Positions 9,912-20,844 are shown, counted from the first letter of the stretch. The stretch is 64,000 nucleotides of DNA from Siphonodentalium dalli (GCA_032622095.1 CP136063.1:23872987-23936986); one strand, 5' to 3'. Program-made: numbers and translations. The notes: generated by a model not told the origin, from the sequence alone.

Positions 9912-11715
9912 GGTTACACTGGTGTAAATGTTTTCCATAGGCCTCAGTGCTAACGTTTTAGCGTATGCTGTTGGCTATATGAACCATGGGTCCATTTTTT
10001 TTTTTAAATCTGAAAAATTGACATTTCGGGAAACTTTTTACACAAAAAAATCATATCTGTCTAGCAGGGAATTCGCCTTTAAATCTTGTGTTTTCGTAAC
10101 TAGTGTCAGATCCGCATAAAAAAATACTGTCATATTTTAGACCACACCAACAAATTCAAACTTCACTACAAAGGGTTAATTCCTGTGCCAATGGCTATCT
10201 TACCTATGGGAAATCATAGGGAAGAGGTGTGATGATTTTTTTATGCAAAAAGCACACAAGGCTATTGACCAATCAGGGCCCAGTGTCTATTTTATTCTCT
10301 CCTATATATTCCTCCCGCATCCGCTAGAGGTCTCTCCGAACCTTATTTACACCAGTGTAACCTAAAGCGATAGCCCGCTTTTTCGCGGAATAATTGTAAC
10401 ACCCTACATTTTTTCAGAATTGCCCATGAATGAAAAAAATGTGTTCAAAAATAATATCACTTCTGTGGTTCTTTATTTATCACACACAATTTAACCCCAC
10501 TCTCTGTAACACATTATTCATCAAAAAAGCACATTTTTCCACCACAAGTCATATTCAGGCCCCATTTTCACACAGTTTTTGGGGTCTGGTGTTGCAAACT
10601 TGGATCAGCTATGGAAGACTGTACAAGATCCTTTCCATGAGAGAACTTCTGGTGATGTGAGGTCATTGAGTCCAGATCTGATCAGCTGAGCATCAAGCAC
10701 ATGACTTTATCAGCACATGGAAGACTAAAATATGACATTTTCAGGTCTGCAAGGGTGATCCAAGATAACTGGATGTGGGTGTATATTGAATTAGTTGAAC
10801 AAAGATATGCTCTCTTTGAAATGCTGAAGCATTTTCTTAAATGTGTCCAAGTTTTAGTGCTATTAACCTTCAAATGGCCATACCCACCAGTGAAAATGAG
10901 ACACTTTTATTATATATATCTGTATATCACTGGCTATAAAATCCAAAATACTTGTTAGATTAGCTTCTTATAACAATTGGTATGTGTGTCATTGACATGC
11001 TCATGTAATGGGTAATTTGCATTATCATGTGACAATTACCACCTTGATTTTTTTTGAAAATACCTTGAAAAATTGGCATTTTTTATGAAAAATCATACCA
11101 TTTTTTTGGCCGATGGAAGTGAAAGAAGACATCAGCAGCAAGAATAGCCACACCATGCATGGGAGATTCATTGGACTGAAAGACCAGGCTGTGAAAAATG
11201 CATTAAAATACTTTAAAGTGACTCCCAGGAATCAAAAATGCCAAAAAGTTCATTTTTCCCTTTAGGTTACACTGGTGTAAATGTTTTCCATAGGCCTCAG
11301 TGCTAACGTTTTAGCGTATGCTGTTGGCTATATGAACCATGGGTCCATTTTTTTTTTTAAATCTGAAAAATTGACATTTCGGGAAACTTTTTACACAAAA
11401 AAATCATATCTGTCTAGCAGGGAATTCGCCTTTAAATCTTGTGTTTTCGTAACTAGTGTCAGATCCGCATAAAAAAATACTGTCATATTTTAGACCACAC
11501 CAACAAATTCAAACTTCACTACAAAGGGTTAATTCCTGTGCCAATGGCTATCTTACCTATGGGAAATCATAGGGAAGAGGTGTGATGATTTTTTTATGCA
11601 AAAAGCACACAAGGCTATTGACCAATCAGGGCCCAGTGTCTATTTTATTCTCTCCTATATATTCCTCCCGCATCCGCTAGAGGTCTCTCCGAACCTTATT
11701 TACACCAGTGTAACC
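9912..11715. mobile_element. composite element: two identical-looking 451-bp repeats around a 902-bp core
   Basis: 9912-10362 and 11265-11715 are direct repeats of the same length and essentially the same sequence. Each starts GGTTACACTGGTGTAAAT and ends ATTTACACCAGTGTAACC, so each has its own 18-bp inverted ends. CTATT precedes the first base and follows the last repeat, a possible 5-bp target duplication of the whole unit. The layout resembles a short non-autonomous LTR element (TRIM), or one MITE carried twice. Against a standard LTR element, there is no TG…CA end, clear primer-binding site or polypurine tract. The core has no recognisable protein. Confidence 0.6.
10264..10345 (+). promoter_or_regulatory. 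promoter-like CCAAT + TATA arrangement in the 451-bp repeat
   Basis: GACCAATCAGG (about 10268) is followed some 30 bp later by CTATATATTCC (about 10302). A GC-containing stretch then runs to the repeat end. The same arrangement is in the second copy (about 11621-11655). This is what a Pol II promoter in an LTR would look like, inferred from motifs only. Confidence 0.35.
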
Positions 11716-12079
11716 TATTAACGACTCATGCAGGCAAAACAAATGGACACTTTCAAGATGAAGGGAAATACCAATCAAAATTAAATTAAATGGAACAACA
11801 AAATAAAATACTTACCACTAGCGTAGCTGATCCACAACTTCATTTAATTTTTTCATAAAAAACATATTCACGACCCGGCTCGCCTAATTTCGTTTCGGAA
11901 TTTTTCGGTCGGCTTCGTAAAAATGTTAAAAAAAGAACTTGCCGACGGACAATTCGAATGTAACTTTGTACGGTAAATTTTAATAAGTATCTTCATAAAA
12001 CTACCACAAAAGAATGGCCACAACTTTTATTAATAATGAGATTTTATTGCGGAAACATCATCTGATCCGCTATACACGA

Positions 12080-12521
12080 TGATCCACTTTTCCCTGACTA
12101 ACTGTACTTGGTCTTGGTCTGTTGGGCTTCTATCGCCCAATAAATGCAGCCATTCTACGAAACCAGATTTTGAAATGTTACTTCTAAGGAACAAAGACAA
12201 TCTGTGTTTGTTGTCGACAATGCTCTTTTCGACTGTAACTGGGAATTGTTTGTTTATATTGACATTATAATCACATCCGTGGAACAAAGTATACATTCCT
12301 TCATTGTCAATGGAAATTTCTTCGAATGCGTCACCCACGGAACCAGGGTGTCGTTCGAAAACAATGTGGATAACAGCGTGAGAACATTCAGGAGATAATC
12401 CACTAATTTCCGATATATGAGTTAAAATATTCAGATATCGTGAACATCTGAATCGACATATGATAGGCGATAATTCATTCGGATGTGATATGTGTTGGGA
12501 AGCATTGCATGTTCGGGAAAT
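12080..12521 (+). pseudogene. degenerate 5' part of the 12.5-kb zinc-finger gene
   Basis: Plus-strand frames contain finger remnants such as VKIFRYREHLNRHMIGDNSF followed by GCDMC, with TAG/TGA codons and frame changes. Further upstream, no finger is recognisable. A 167-codon minus-strand frame (12533-12030), partly shared with the copy at 7795, looks long but has no family I recognise. It overlaps recognisable sense-strand fingers. Confidence 0.5.
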
Positions 12522-13445
12522 ATGTCTGCACATGAACTAATCCACACAGATGGTCGTCCCCGGTTTCAGTGCGTTATATGTGAGAAATCGTTCGCTAAGC
12601 CAAGTATTCTGACGCAACATTTGAAAATCCATACAGGCGATGGATCACACAAGTGTGATATATGCGGGAAAGTATACACACGATTTGGGGATCTGACCAG
12701 GCATCAGATAATCCACACAGCTGATCGTCCCCGGTTTCAATGCGATATATGTGAGAAGTCGTTCGCCAACTCAAGTAGTCTGGCGCAACATAGGAAATAC
12801 CATGCAGGCGATGGCTTACACGAATGTGATATATGTGATAAAGTATTCACACTCTCTGGAAATCTGATTAGACATAAGCGAGTTCACACAGGCGACCGGC
12901 CATACGAATGCGATATATGTGAGAAAGTATTCGCACTCTCTGGAAATCTGATCAGACATAAGCGAGTTCACACAAATGACCGGCCATATGAATGCGACAT
13001 ATGTCAGAAGTCATTCACTGATTTAAGTTACCTGACAAAACACAAGATCATTCACACAGGCGACCGTCGTCATGGGTGTGATATATGTGGGAAAATGTTT
13101 GCTCGATTGGGAGATGTGACTGTACATAAACAAATCCACACAGGCGACCGACCGTATCAATGCGATATATGTGAGAAGTCGTTTGCTTACTCAAGTAATC
13201 TAGCACAACATAGAATAATTCATACAGGCGACCGCCCATATCAATGCGATTTATGTGAGAAGTCGTTCGCTCGGTCAAGTACTCTAAGGAAACATTTGAA
13301 AATCCATACACGCGATTGCACATACAGGTGTGATGTATGTGGGAAAGTATTCACACGATTTGCGGATCTGACTAGACATCAGATAATTCACACATATGAT
13401 CGTCGACGGTTCAATGCGATATCCCAGGTAGCAACGCAACGTTGA
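12522..13445 (+). CDS. C2H2 zinc-finger protein, ~10 fingers, 3' end replaced by a MITE
   Basis: The open frame can be read from 12492 (GTG); the first in-frame ATG is at 12522. After a half finger (SGNMSAHELIH) come ten complete C2H2 fingers with linkers TGDGSH, TADRPRF and TGDRPY. These would give a nuclear DNA-binding protein. Finger order and wording (KVFALSGN, KSFTDLSYLTKHKIIH, GCDICGKMF) match the minus-strand ORF at 969-2135. After the linker of the last finger the frame enters the CAACGTTG-rich element at ~13422 and ends after a few non-finger residues (NAISQVATQR). The N-terminal finger is also broken, so it is likely a recently inactivated or shortened paralogue. Confidence 0.6.
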   Translation: MSAHELIHTDGRPRFQCVICEKSFAKPSILTQHLKIHTGDGSHKCDICGKVYTRFGDLTRHQIIHTADRPRFQCDICEKSFANSSSLAQHRKYHAGDGLHECDICDKVFTLSGNLIRHKRVHTGDRPYECDICEKVFALSGNLIRHKRVHTNDRPYECDICQKSFTDLSYLTKHKIIHTGDRRHGCDICGKMFARLGDVTVHKQIHTGDRPYQCDICEKSFAYSSNLAQHRIIHTGDRPYQCDLCEKSFARSSTLRKHLKIHTRDCTYRCDVCGKVFTRFADLTRHQIIHTYDRRRFNAISQVATQR

Positions 13446-13700
13446 TTCTACGTTGGTTTTCCGTTGGTACCGTTGAGTTTACGTTGGTTAGTTTTCACTA
13501 CGTTGAATCAACGTTGATTCCCAACGGTTATATTTATAACGTTTTTTCAACGTTATTTCAACAATGTTTTTCCAACATAATTCCCACGACGTTACTTATA
13601 TGTTGGTTAAACGTTGAAAAACTAACAGTAAATCAACCAACGGTATACCAACGTTCTACCAACTCTGCAAGCGCTATACGGCTATACCTGATTGGCTGGT
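13422..13700. mobile_element. MITE rich in CAACGTTG palindromes
   Basis: The block is densely filled with AACGTTG/CAACGTT and ACGTTGG motifs in both orientations. It begins CCCAGGTAGCAACGCAACG and ends near CCAACGTTCTACCAAC. Its start coincides with the abrupt end of finger-coding sequence, so it appears inserted into the zinc-finger gene. Confidence 0.65.
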
Positions 13701-14170
13701 TGAATGTGGGGATATACACTGGTGAACGGAATAATTTAAGGGCTGGACTTGACTTTTAGATACCTAACTGAATATTTTGTCTATAAAAAGTTAAATAAAT
13801 AAAGTTACCACATAAGTATGTTAATTCCCCATCAATATAGATCTTCCCTCAAAAATAAAATATGATTCCCAATATTAGAATTTCAATGTCCCACGATAAT
13901 GTGTGGTGGACTCTGCCAATATCAGCAGGGTGTTTCAGGTAATGGTTTTTAATTTTCTTATTTGCATCTAAGTACAAATAATTGCGCTTAAGCGTAAATA
14001 ATTTTAAAATAGCTTTAGGATAGGATAGGATATTTTATTTCAATACACATACATATTACATAATAATGATAACAATTATGGATAGTTCTGTCGTATATTG
14101 TGGGGGATGGCATAATATGGCAAGACTGTCTTCCTGCCATCCCCAGTATGGTAAATATAGAAAGTAATAA
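13701..14170. other. AT-rich spacer with a retroelement tail remnant
   Basis: No gene seen. 14027-14160 (AGGATAGGATATTTTATTTC … and a GGGGATGGCA…TGCCATCCCC hairpin-like pair) looks like an antisense LINE 3' tail. A CGCTTAAGCG palindrome lies near 13984. Confidence 0.4.
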
Positions 14171-14900
14171 CTTATAGTATCACAGTGTGAAAAAGATTTA
14201 GGAGTCCATATAGATGATCAGTTAAAATTTGAGAAGCATGTCAACACCACTATTAATAAAACAAATCAGATCCTTGGTGTCATAAACAGGACTTTCACCG
14301 AACTAAATTCAGATACTTTCACGAGACTCTACTCTTCAATGGTGCGGCCAATAATAGATTACGGTCACTGCATATGGAGCCCCCACCTGCTTAAACATTC
14401 GAGGGCATTAGAAAGTGTACAGAGACGCGCAACCCGCATGATTCCGTGGCTGCGGAAATATCCATATGAACACCGGCTCATTATTCTAGATCTCATGTCC
14501 CTAAAATACAGGAGACTTCGTGGCGGCCTGATAGAGGTGTACAAGATAAAAATGGGACATTATAATATCGACCACGATACGCTATTTCCTGCTGCGACTT
14601 ATACATCAACGAGGGGACATGATCAAAAACTTATGATCGACCGCAGTAGCAGAGACATAAGAAAGTACTTTTTCACCCAGAGAATCCGACCTGTGTGGAA
14701 TGCTCTTCCTAGCCAAATAGTTAATGCCAAATCATTGGACCAATTTAAGGAATTAGTGGACTATCATTTCACCAGTACAAAATATCAAACAGACTTCACA
14801 TGAACATGTAAATCAATTGTTATTGTATAATATGTAAGCACCGGAACTAAGAGTCGGTCAGACTCGTTCCGTGAAATATATGATGATGATGATGATGATA
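14171..14900 (+). pseudogene. CR1/L2-like LINE 3' fragment: RT C-terminus and tail
   Basis: One open frame runs from 14171 to the stop at 14803. It reads QCEKDLGVHIDDQLKFEKHV… then MVRPIIDYGHCIWSPHLLKH, ESVQRRATRMIPWL and RIRPVWNALPSQIV. These are the hallmark thumb/C-terminal motifs of CR1/L2-type reverse transcriptases: a YG…WSP motif, VQRRATR, and a WN.LP motif. The palm with the YADD catalytic box is absent, as expected for 5' truncation. The 3' end runs into (ATG)n at about 14878-14899, matching the short tandem ends typical of CR1-like insertions. The frame is intact, so the insertion may be fairly young. No function is retained without the catalytic domain. Confidence 0.85.
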
Positions 14901-15236
14901 GTAAGATGGCCTTGTGTGAGCCGTGCACATATTGTGTATATGTAATTTATGAGTTTAGGGCTTAGTTTAAGAGTGTGTGAAAATCGATACTACCCGAGGG
15001 ATGTTCAATACCATGTATATGGTTCAAATTCAGACGATCGGGTAGTATGTTTGGCGGATGAGTTTACAGAGACTACTGATTCGTATAGATTGATAGATAG
15101 ATGTATGCTTAGACACCCCACAGGAAGGTACCGCATCAATGTGTTTTCTGTATATTAGATACGTACTACCCGTATTACCCTTTATTTCCTTAAGGGTTGA
15201 ACTTATTGCGGTACCTATTTCTTTATGGCTCCGCTT
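14901..15236. other. no gene seen
   Basis: The 69-codon frame at 14949-15158 has no recognisable domain. The sequence around 15109-15127 (GCTTAGACACCCCACAGG) recurs at 15933. Confidence 0.4.
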
Positions 15237-15445
15237 GGTTTGTTGAACAGATTACCCGTAACACAGTGTATCGTTTTCAAATGGGCTCTCATGCATGAGC
15301 ACTGAGAGCCGTATATTTAATTTATATTAATGTATATAACATTAATAATTCAAACAAATTCGTATAAAATTATAAATTAAATACTTATATTATATGGGTA
15401 ATATTGAGAAACAAAGGTGAGGGCTTTAACAGGCCCATCATAGAT
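15237..15445 (+). repeat. direct repeat copy 1 (~205 bp)
   Basis: The segment from GGTTTGTTGAACAGATTACC to GGGCTTTAACAGGCC reappears nearly unchanged at 15957-16157. No coding signal is seen. Confidence 0.85.
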
Positions 15446-15956
15446 AAATGAAGTTGAAGATAGTGGGTAACCAACAGCTGAAACTACGAAATGTGAGACC
15501 TGGAGAATGGGGCTGAGAAAATAGTTGAGAAAGACCCTGTCTCCAGAAATAAAAGGGGAGGGGGTGGGCAAAGAAAATTATGTGTTTCCGAAAATAAGGG
15601 AAGTCTAACGGTTGAATAAATGTTCAGTTAAATAATTTTTGTTCCCGTAGGATAAACACGACTTCCCTCTTTAGATTCTCTACGCAAAAGATCGAATTAG
15701 GAATATTTCATTTTGTCGTCCAGTGAAGACTATTTTTGTAACTCACTTTCTGATTGGCTGAACCCCACTGACCTTTATCTTCGCCTCAGCGATTGGACTT
15801 CAGCGTACCGGCCTTAATTACGACAGCCTTGGCCTTACCCCTACTGTTGTTTACCTCAAACTACGACAAATTATGGTTTGGAGTCTTTGCATAAAGCTAG
15901 CTATGGTGCCTTGCCCAAAGCTGTGTATTTATGCTTAGACACCCCACAGGAAGGTT
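15446..15956. other. spacer between direct repeats
   Basis: No gene seen. The sequence is not related to the material that follows the second copy. Confidence 0.4.
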
Positions 15957-16157
15957 TGGTTTGTTGAACAGATTACCCGTAACACAGTCTATCGTTTTCA
16001 AATGGACTCTCAGACATGAGCACTGAGAGCCGTATATTTAATTTATATTAGTGTATATAACATTAATAATTCAAACAAATTCGTATAAAATTATAAATGA
16101 AATACTTATATTATATGGGTAATATTGAGAAACAAAGGTGAGGGCTTTAACAGGCCA
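15957..16157 (+). repeat. direct repeat copy 2 (~205 bp)
   Basis: Second copy of 15237-15445, offset 720 bp, with only a few substitutions. The sequence diverges abruptly after AACAGGCC. Confidence 0.85.
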
Positions 16158-16633
16158 CAACTGCGACGACTTGAACAATACGCAGTGCCCCACCCAAAAA
16201 GAAAGGGGAGGTGGCAAGTTAGTCATGGAAGTTGCCACAGGACAAAAAACTGGGCAGTGGAGTCCGCCAACAAGAAAATGGGGCAGCGATGTCGGGCCCC
16301 TCGGCTTCCGTCTGAGTTTCACAATGATGAAAATTGCCAATGTAACCAATCAGATGAGGCGCCTGAAGAATGAAGATGATAACAATGACAAAGTGAGGAT
16401 ATGACAAAATTGCCATATAGCTATACAACATAATCACAGTAATAACCAGAGCGACCTGCTCAGACGACCGTAAACATCATACGTATCATATACGAGCAAT
16501 CAAAAGGTGGGCTACTTGCCCGCCACCGAACCAATTTGGTGACTACATAGCGCACCATCGAGGAGCTACTTGCTCGCTCCCAAGTGGACCCAAAAGGTCA
16601 CCGGACCCACAGTGTTGAAAATAAAAACCCGGT
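16158..16633. other. no gene supported
   Basis: Overlapping 80-90 codon frames lie on both strands (16071-16437), none recognisable. Local GC content is somewhat higher than in the flanks. Confidence 0.3.
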
Positions 16634-19020
16634 GTTTTATTTCTCGTCGTTATCTGCGTCCCAGTAGTAACCCTTGATACAGAGCGATACAAGCGTTACA
16701 GCAGTTAAAAAATCGTTTTTATTTCTAGTGATTATCTGCGTCCCAGTAGTAACCCTTGATACAGAGCGATACAAGCGTTACAGTAGTTACAAAATCGTTT
16801 TTATTTCTCGTGATTATCTGCGTCTCAGTAGTAACCCTTGATACAGAGCGATACAAGCGTTACAGTAGTTACAAAATCGTTTTTATTTCTCGTGATTATC
16901 TGCGTCTCAGTAGTAACCCTTGATACAGAGCGATACAAGCGTTACAGAAGTTTAAGGAATCGTTTTTATTTCTCATCGTTATCTGCGTCCCAGTAGTAAC
17001 CCTTGATACAGAGCGATACAAGCGTTACAGCAGTTAAAAAATCGTTTTTATTTCTAGTAATTATCAGCGTCCCAGTAGTAACCCTTGATACAGAGCGATA
17101 CAAGCGTTACAGTAGTTAAAAAATCGTTTTTATTTCTAGTGATTATCTGCGTCTCAGTAGTAACCCTTGATACAGAGCGATACAAGCGTTACAGAAGTTT
17201 AAGGAATCGTTTTTATTTCTCATCGTTATCTGCGTCCCAGTAGTAACCCTTGATACAGAGCGATACAAGCGTTACAGCAGTTAAAAAATCGTTTTTATTT
17301 CTAGTGATTATCAGCGTCCCAGTAGTAACCCTTGATACAGAGCGATACAAGCGTTACAGCAGTTAAAAAATCGTTTTTATTTCTCGTCGTTATCTGCGTC
17401 CCAGTAGTAACCCTTGATACAGAGCGATACAAGCGTTACAGCAGTTAAAAAATCGTTTTTATTTCTCGTCGTTATCTGCGTCCCAGTAGTAACCCTTGAT
17501 ACAGAGCGATACAAGCGTTACAGCAGTTAAAAAATCGTTTTTATTTCTAGTGATTATCTGCGTCCCAGTAGTAACCCTTGATACAGAGCGATACAAGCGT
17601 TACAGCAGTTAAAAAATCGTTTTTATTTCTCATCGTTATCTGCGTCCCAGTAGTAACCCTTGATACAGAGCGATACAAGCGTTACAGCAGTTTAAGGAAT
17701 CGTTTTTATTTCTCGTCGTTATCTGCGGCCCAGTAGTAACCCTTGATACAGAGCGATACAAGCGTTACAGCAGTTAAAAAATCGTTTTTATTTCTCATCG
17801 TTATCTGCGTCCCAGTAGTAACCCTTGATACAGAGCGATACAAGCGTTACAGCTATTAAGGAATCGTTTTTATTTCTCGTCGTTATCTGCGTCCCAGTAG
17901 TAACCCTTGATACAGAGCGATACAAGCGTTACAGCAGTTAAAAAATCGTTTTTATTTCTAGTGATTATCTGCGTCCCAGTAGTAACCCTTGATACAGAGC
18001 GATACAAGCGTTACAGCAGTTAAAAAATCGTTTTTATTTCTCGTCGTTATCTGCGTCCCAGTAGTAACCCTTGATACCGAGCGATACAAGCGTTACAGCA
18101 GTTAAAAAATCGTTTTTATTTCTCATCGTTATCTGCGTACCAGTAGTAACCCTTGATACAGAGCGATACAAGCGTTACAGCAGTTAAAAAATCGTTTTTA
18201 TTTCTAGTGATTATCTACGTCTCAGTAGTAACCCTTGATACAGAGCGATACAAGCGTTACAGCAGTTAAAGAATCGTTTTTATTTCTAGTGGTTATCTGC
18301 GTCCCAGTAGTAACCCTTGATACAGAGCGATACAAGCGTTACAGCAGTAAAAGATTCGTTTTTATTTCTCATCGTTATCTGCGTCCCAGTAGTAAGTTAG
18401 TAACCCTTGCGTTACAGCAGTTAAAGAATCGTTTTTATTTCCAGTGATTATCTGCGTCTCAGTAGTAACCCTTGATACAGAGCGATACAAGCGTTACAGA
18501 AGTTTAAGGAATCGTTTTTATTTCTCATCGTTATCTGCGTCCCAGCAGTAACCCTTGATACAGAGCGATACAAGCGTTACAGCAGTTAAAGAATCGTTTT
18601 TATTTCTAGTGGTTATCTGCGTCCCAGTAGTAACCCTTGATACAGAGCGATACAAGCGTTACAGCAGTAAAAGATTCGTTTTTATTTCTCATCGTTATCT
18701 GCGTCCCAGTAGTAAGTTAGTAACCCTTGCGTTACAGCAGTTAAAGAATCGTTTTTATTTCCAGTGATTATCTGCGTCTCAGTAGTAACCCTTGATACAG
18801 AGCGATACAAGCGTTACAGAAGTTTAAGGAATCGTTTTTATTTCTCATCGTTATCTGCGTCCCAGCAGTAACCCTTGATACAGAGCGATACAAGCGTTAC
18901 AGCAGTTAAAAATCGTTTTTATTTCTCATCGTCCCAGTAGTAACCCTTGATACAGAGCGATACAAGCGTTACAGCAGTTAAAGAATCGTTTTTATTTCCA
19001 GTGATTATCTGCGTCCCAGT
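16634..19020 (+). repeat. satellite/minisatellite array, ~82-bp unit, ~29 copies
   Basis: About 29 head-to-tail units of 82 bp are present. The core GTAACCCTTGATACAGAGCG…ATACAAGCGTTAC is nearly invariant, while the segment TCTMRTSRTTATCTGCGTCYC varies among a few types. The core can pair GTAAC-C-CTTG with CAAG-C-GTTAC, a ~10-bp stem with one mismatch and a 13-nt loop. A higher-order duplication of 320 bp (18235 and 18555) carries a variant unit that lost 17 bp of loop and one stem strand. The unit length is not a multiple of 3, so it is not protein-coding. Confidence 0.95.
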
Positions 19021-19190
19021 ACACTGTAAAAAGGACTGTGTGGCAGCTTCCACACAATGACTGTGTGGAGGCATTATCTGAACATAAATGTGTACATAAT
19101 ACACACATATGTGTGTATCACCCAATATCCACATATATATGTGTACACCACCACACATATTTGTGTGTGACGTCGGATTTTTAAATTTCA
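19021..19190. repeat. CA/TG-rich palindromic block next to the satellite
   Basis: It contains a perfect 20-bp palindrome ATACACACATATGTGTGTAT (19099-19118). It also has smaller pairs such as CTGTGTGG…CCACACA and the ACACTGTAAAAA start typical of some MITE termini. It is probably a short non-autonomous element abutting the array. Confidence 0.5.
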
Positions 19191-20840
19191 CGTGGTGGTC
19201 ACGCGCGCGTCGTTGTTTCGTACAGGCTCACAGGCTGCCGTAAAGTGTACACATGGAGTCTTGTTGATTGTGGTGGATCTCGAAATTCAATATATTGGGC
19301 GGTCTCTTCGATTATTTATATAGTTAAGGTAAGATTATATTTAAATTGGCAAGATATTCACCTTTGTGAGAATGTCCGTATCTATTTTGTATAACATGAT
19401 TGAACGAAATAATAAACTTGATTTGGATTTTCAGATTCAACAATTCCCTATCGCATAGTCATATATTTACACGTTAGAGTTGTGCGTTTATCTGGGTTTA
19501 TCTGTTGTTTCTGTAGTCTATATGATATTCATCTTTGCGAAGCATAAAACCTATTTCTGCTCGAAAATTGTCTTTATGTAAATTGACAAATTCAACTGTG
19601 TGGTGAAGACATTTACTGAACAAATGTGTGTTCATCACATACACACTATATATTACACAGCGTGCTTTAAACCAGAACCACAATTTTATTATTTTGCACG
19701 ATAAGGTTCTCATGTTGATAAAGTAACGACGTTTTTTGTGTTTATATGGAATGCAGTTGAGAGGAAATATCTACTGAGACCAGTGACGTGGCGACAAGGC
19801 GGATATTGGGAAGGGTGTGTCTATAACCCTATCCCAAACTTCGGTAAAATTTACTAAATATTCCAACAGTTGGAAATTTCATGCCTGACGCAAAGTTGCA
19901 AGTTTTACACCACATGCATTATAATAGGTTGAAATTGTTCTCTTTGTTTGATTTTTCAACCAGTAATTAGTGGGAAATTTATTGTTTTTTTTAGACAAAT
20001 AGTAACATATTTTTCTACTTTTGGTAAAAAAAAATGGCCTCAAATGGCCATCGGGTGGAAGACTTCCATTTGGTTGGAAATTCTAATAGTTGGAAAGCTT
20101 GAGGTACCAATTAGAAAATTCAGAACGAGAGGGGGTGTGCAAATATAATTCTACAAATATGGTTCAAGGGGAGGGTGGGGTGCACTTCGACATTTGAAGG
20201 TGGACACCCCCCGCCAACGGCGACCATCGAGCCGCGTCCCTGAATGCGACTTGTTGATGCCATTGGAATGCCCTATATAGTCGTATACTACGAAGTTCTA
20301 TATATGTGGCACCCGGAATCACACAAAATGTGTGAAATTGGTGTTTCAAATTAATTTGATTGGAATGTGATGATCATGAGCATCACTGTTGCAATAAACC
20401 TTGAAATACCACAATGGACGATCAATGTACCAAGTTAAACAAATTGTTGGGTGGTGGGGTATTTATTTGTCAATTATATTGGTGGTTTACCAAGACGATG
20501 TGAAAAATTAGCATGCATATTTTGGCTCCTCTGCTATGTATAACTTGCGTAAATTCGGTTACCGAGGGAGGGGCCGGGTGGGGGTGATGTCGTATATCTA
20601 ATACATATATAGCCACCGTTTGTGCCCAAAACTTTAAATTGTGAAGAATATTTTGTCATTCAATAAATGTCATAATAGCAAATAATCGTGCAACCACTGG
20701 CCACGTCCCTGCTATAGCGTGCCAGTTGGTTATTAATTACTACCATTTCTGAAACATCCATCCGTGTTCGCAAGATGTTATTCAGTTAAATTTATTTATT
20801 ATAACACACGAATAAGATCCCTTCCATATTTCCGACAAAA
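19191..20840. other. no gene seen
   Basis: This is mostly AT-rich spacer. About 19949-19985 (TTTTTCAACCAGTAATTAGT) recurs inverted at about 63945-63980, so a diverged dispersed repeat is present. Short frames show no domains. Confidence 0.4.
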
Positions 20841-20844
20841 GGCG

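Larger units (their letters stand above)
9484..12074. mobile_element. DNA-transposon-like element with TATAGCGGATCA termini
   Basis: The ends are perfect 12-bp inverted repeats: TATAGCGGATCA at 9484-9495 and TGATCCGCTATA at 12063-12074. Extra subterminal copies of AGCGGAYCACTT occur near 9666 and 9682, and the reverse GATCCGCTA at 9901. Subterminal repeats are usual for hAT/Harbinger-like elements, but no transposase is present. Removing the nested composite (9912-11715) leaves about 0.8 kb, a non-autonomous size. It sits between two zinc-finger fragments. Confidence 0.5.

Noticed and set aside
12030..12533. 167-codon minus-strand ORF, partly shared with 7795-8196
   Set aside because: It lies antisense to recognisable finger remnants. 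The shared part reflects DNA duplication, the two copies diverge by frameshift, and no domain is recognisable.
16125..16437. overlapping 70-92 codon frames on both strands
   Set aside because: Several frames are open at once in a slightly GC-richer stretch. None has a recognisable motif or a conserved copy.
18235..18767. two identical 70-codon ORFs in the satellite
   Set aside because: They are copies of a 320-bp tandem block, and the 82-bp period is not a multiple of three, so frame is not maintained along the array.
16634..19020. CRISPR array
   Set aside because: Units are contiguous 82-bp repeats without unique spacers, in a clearly animal genomic context.
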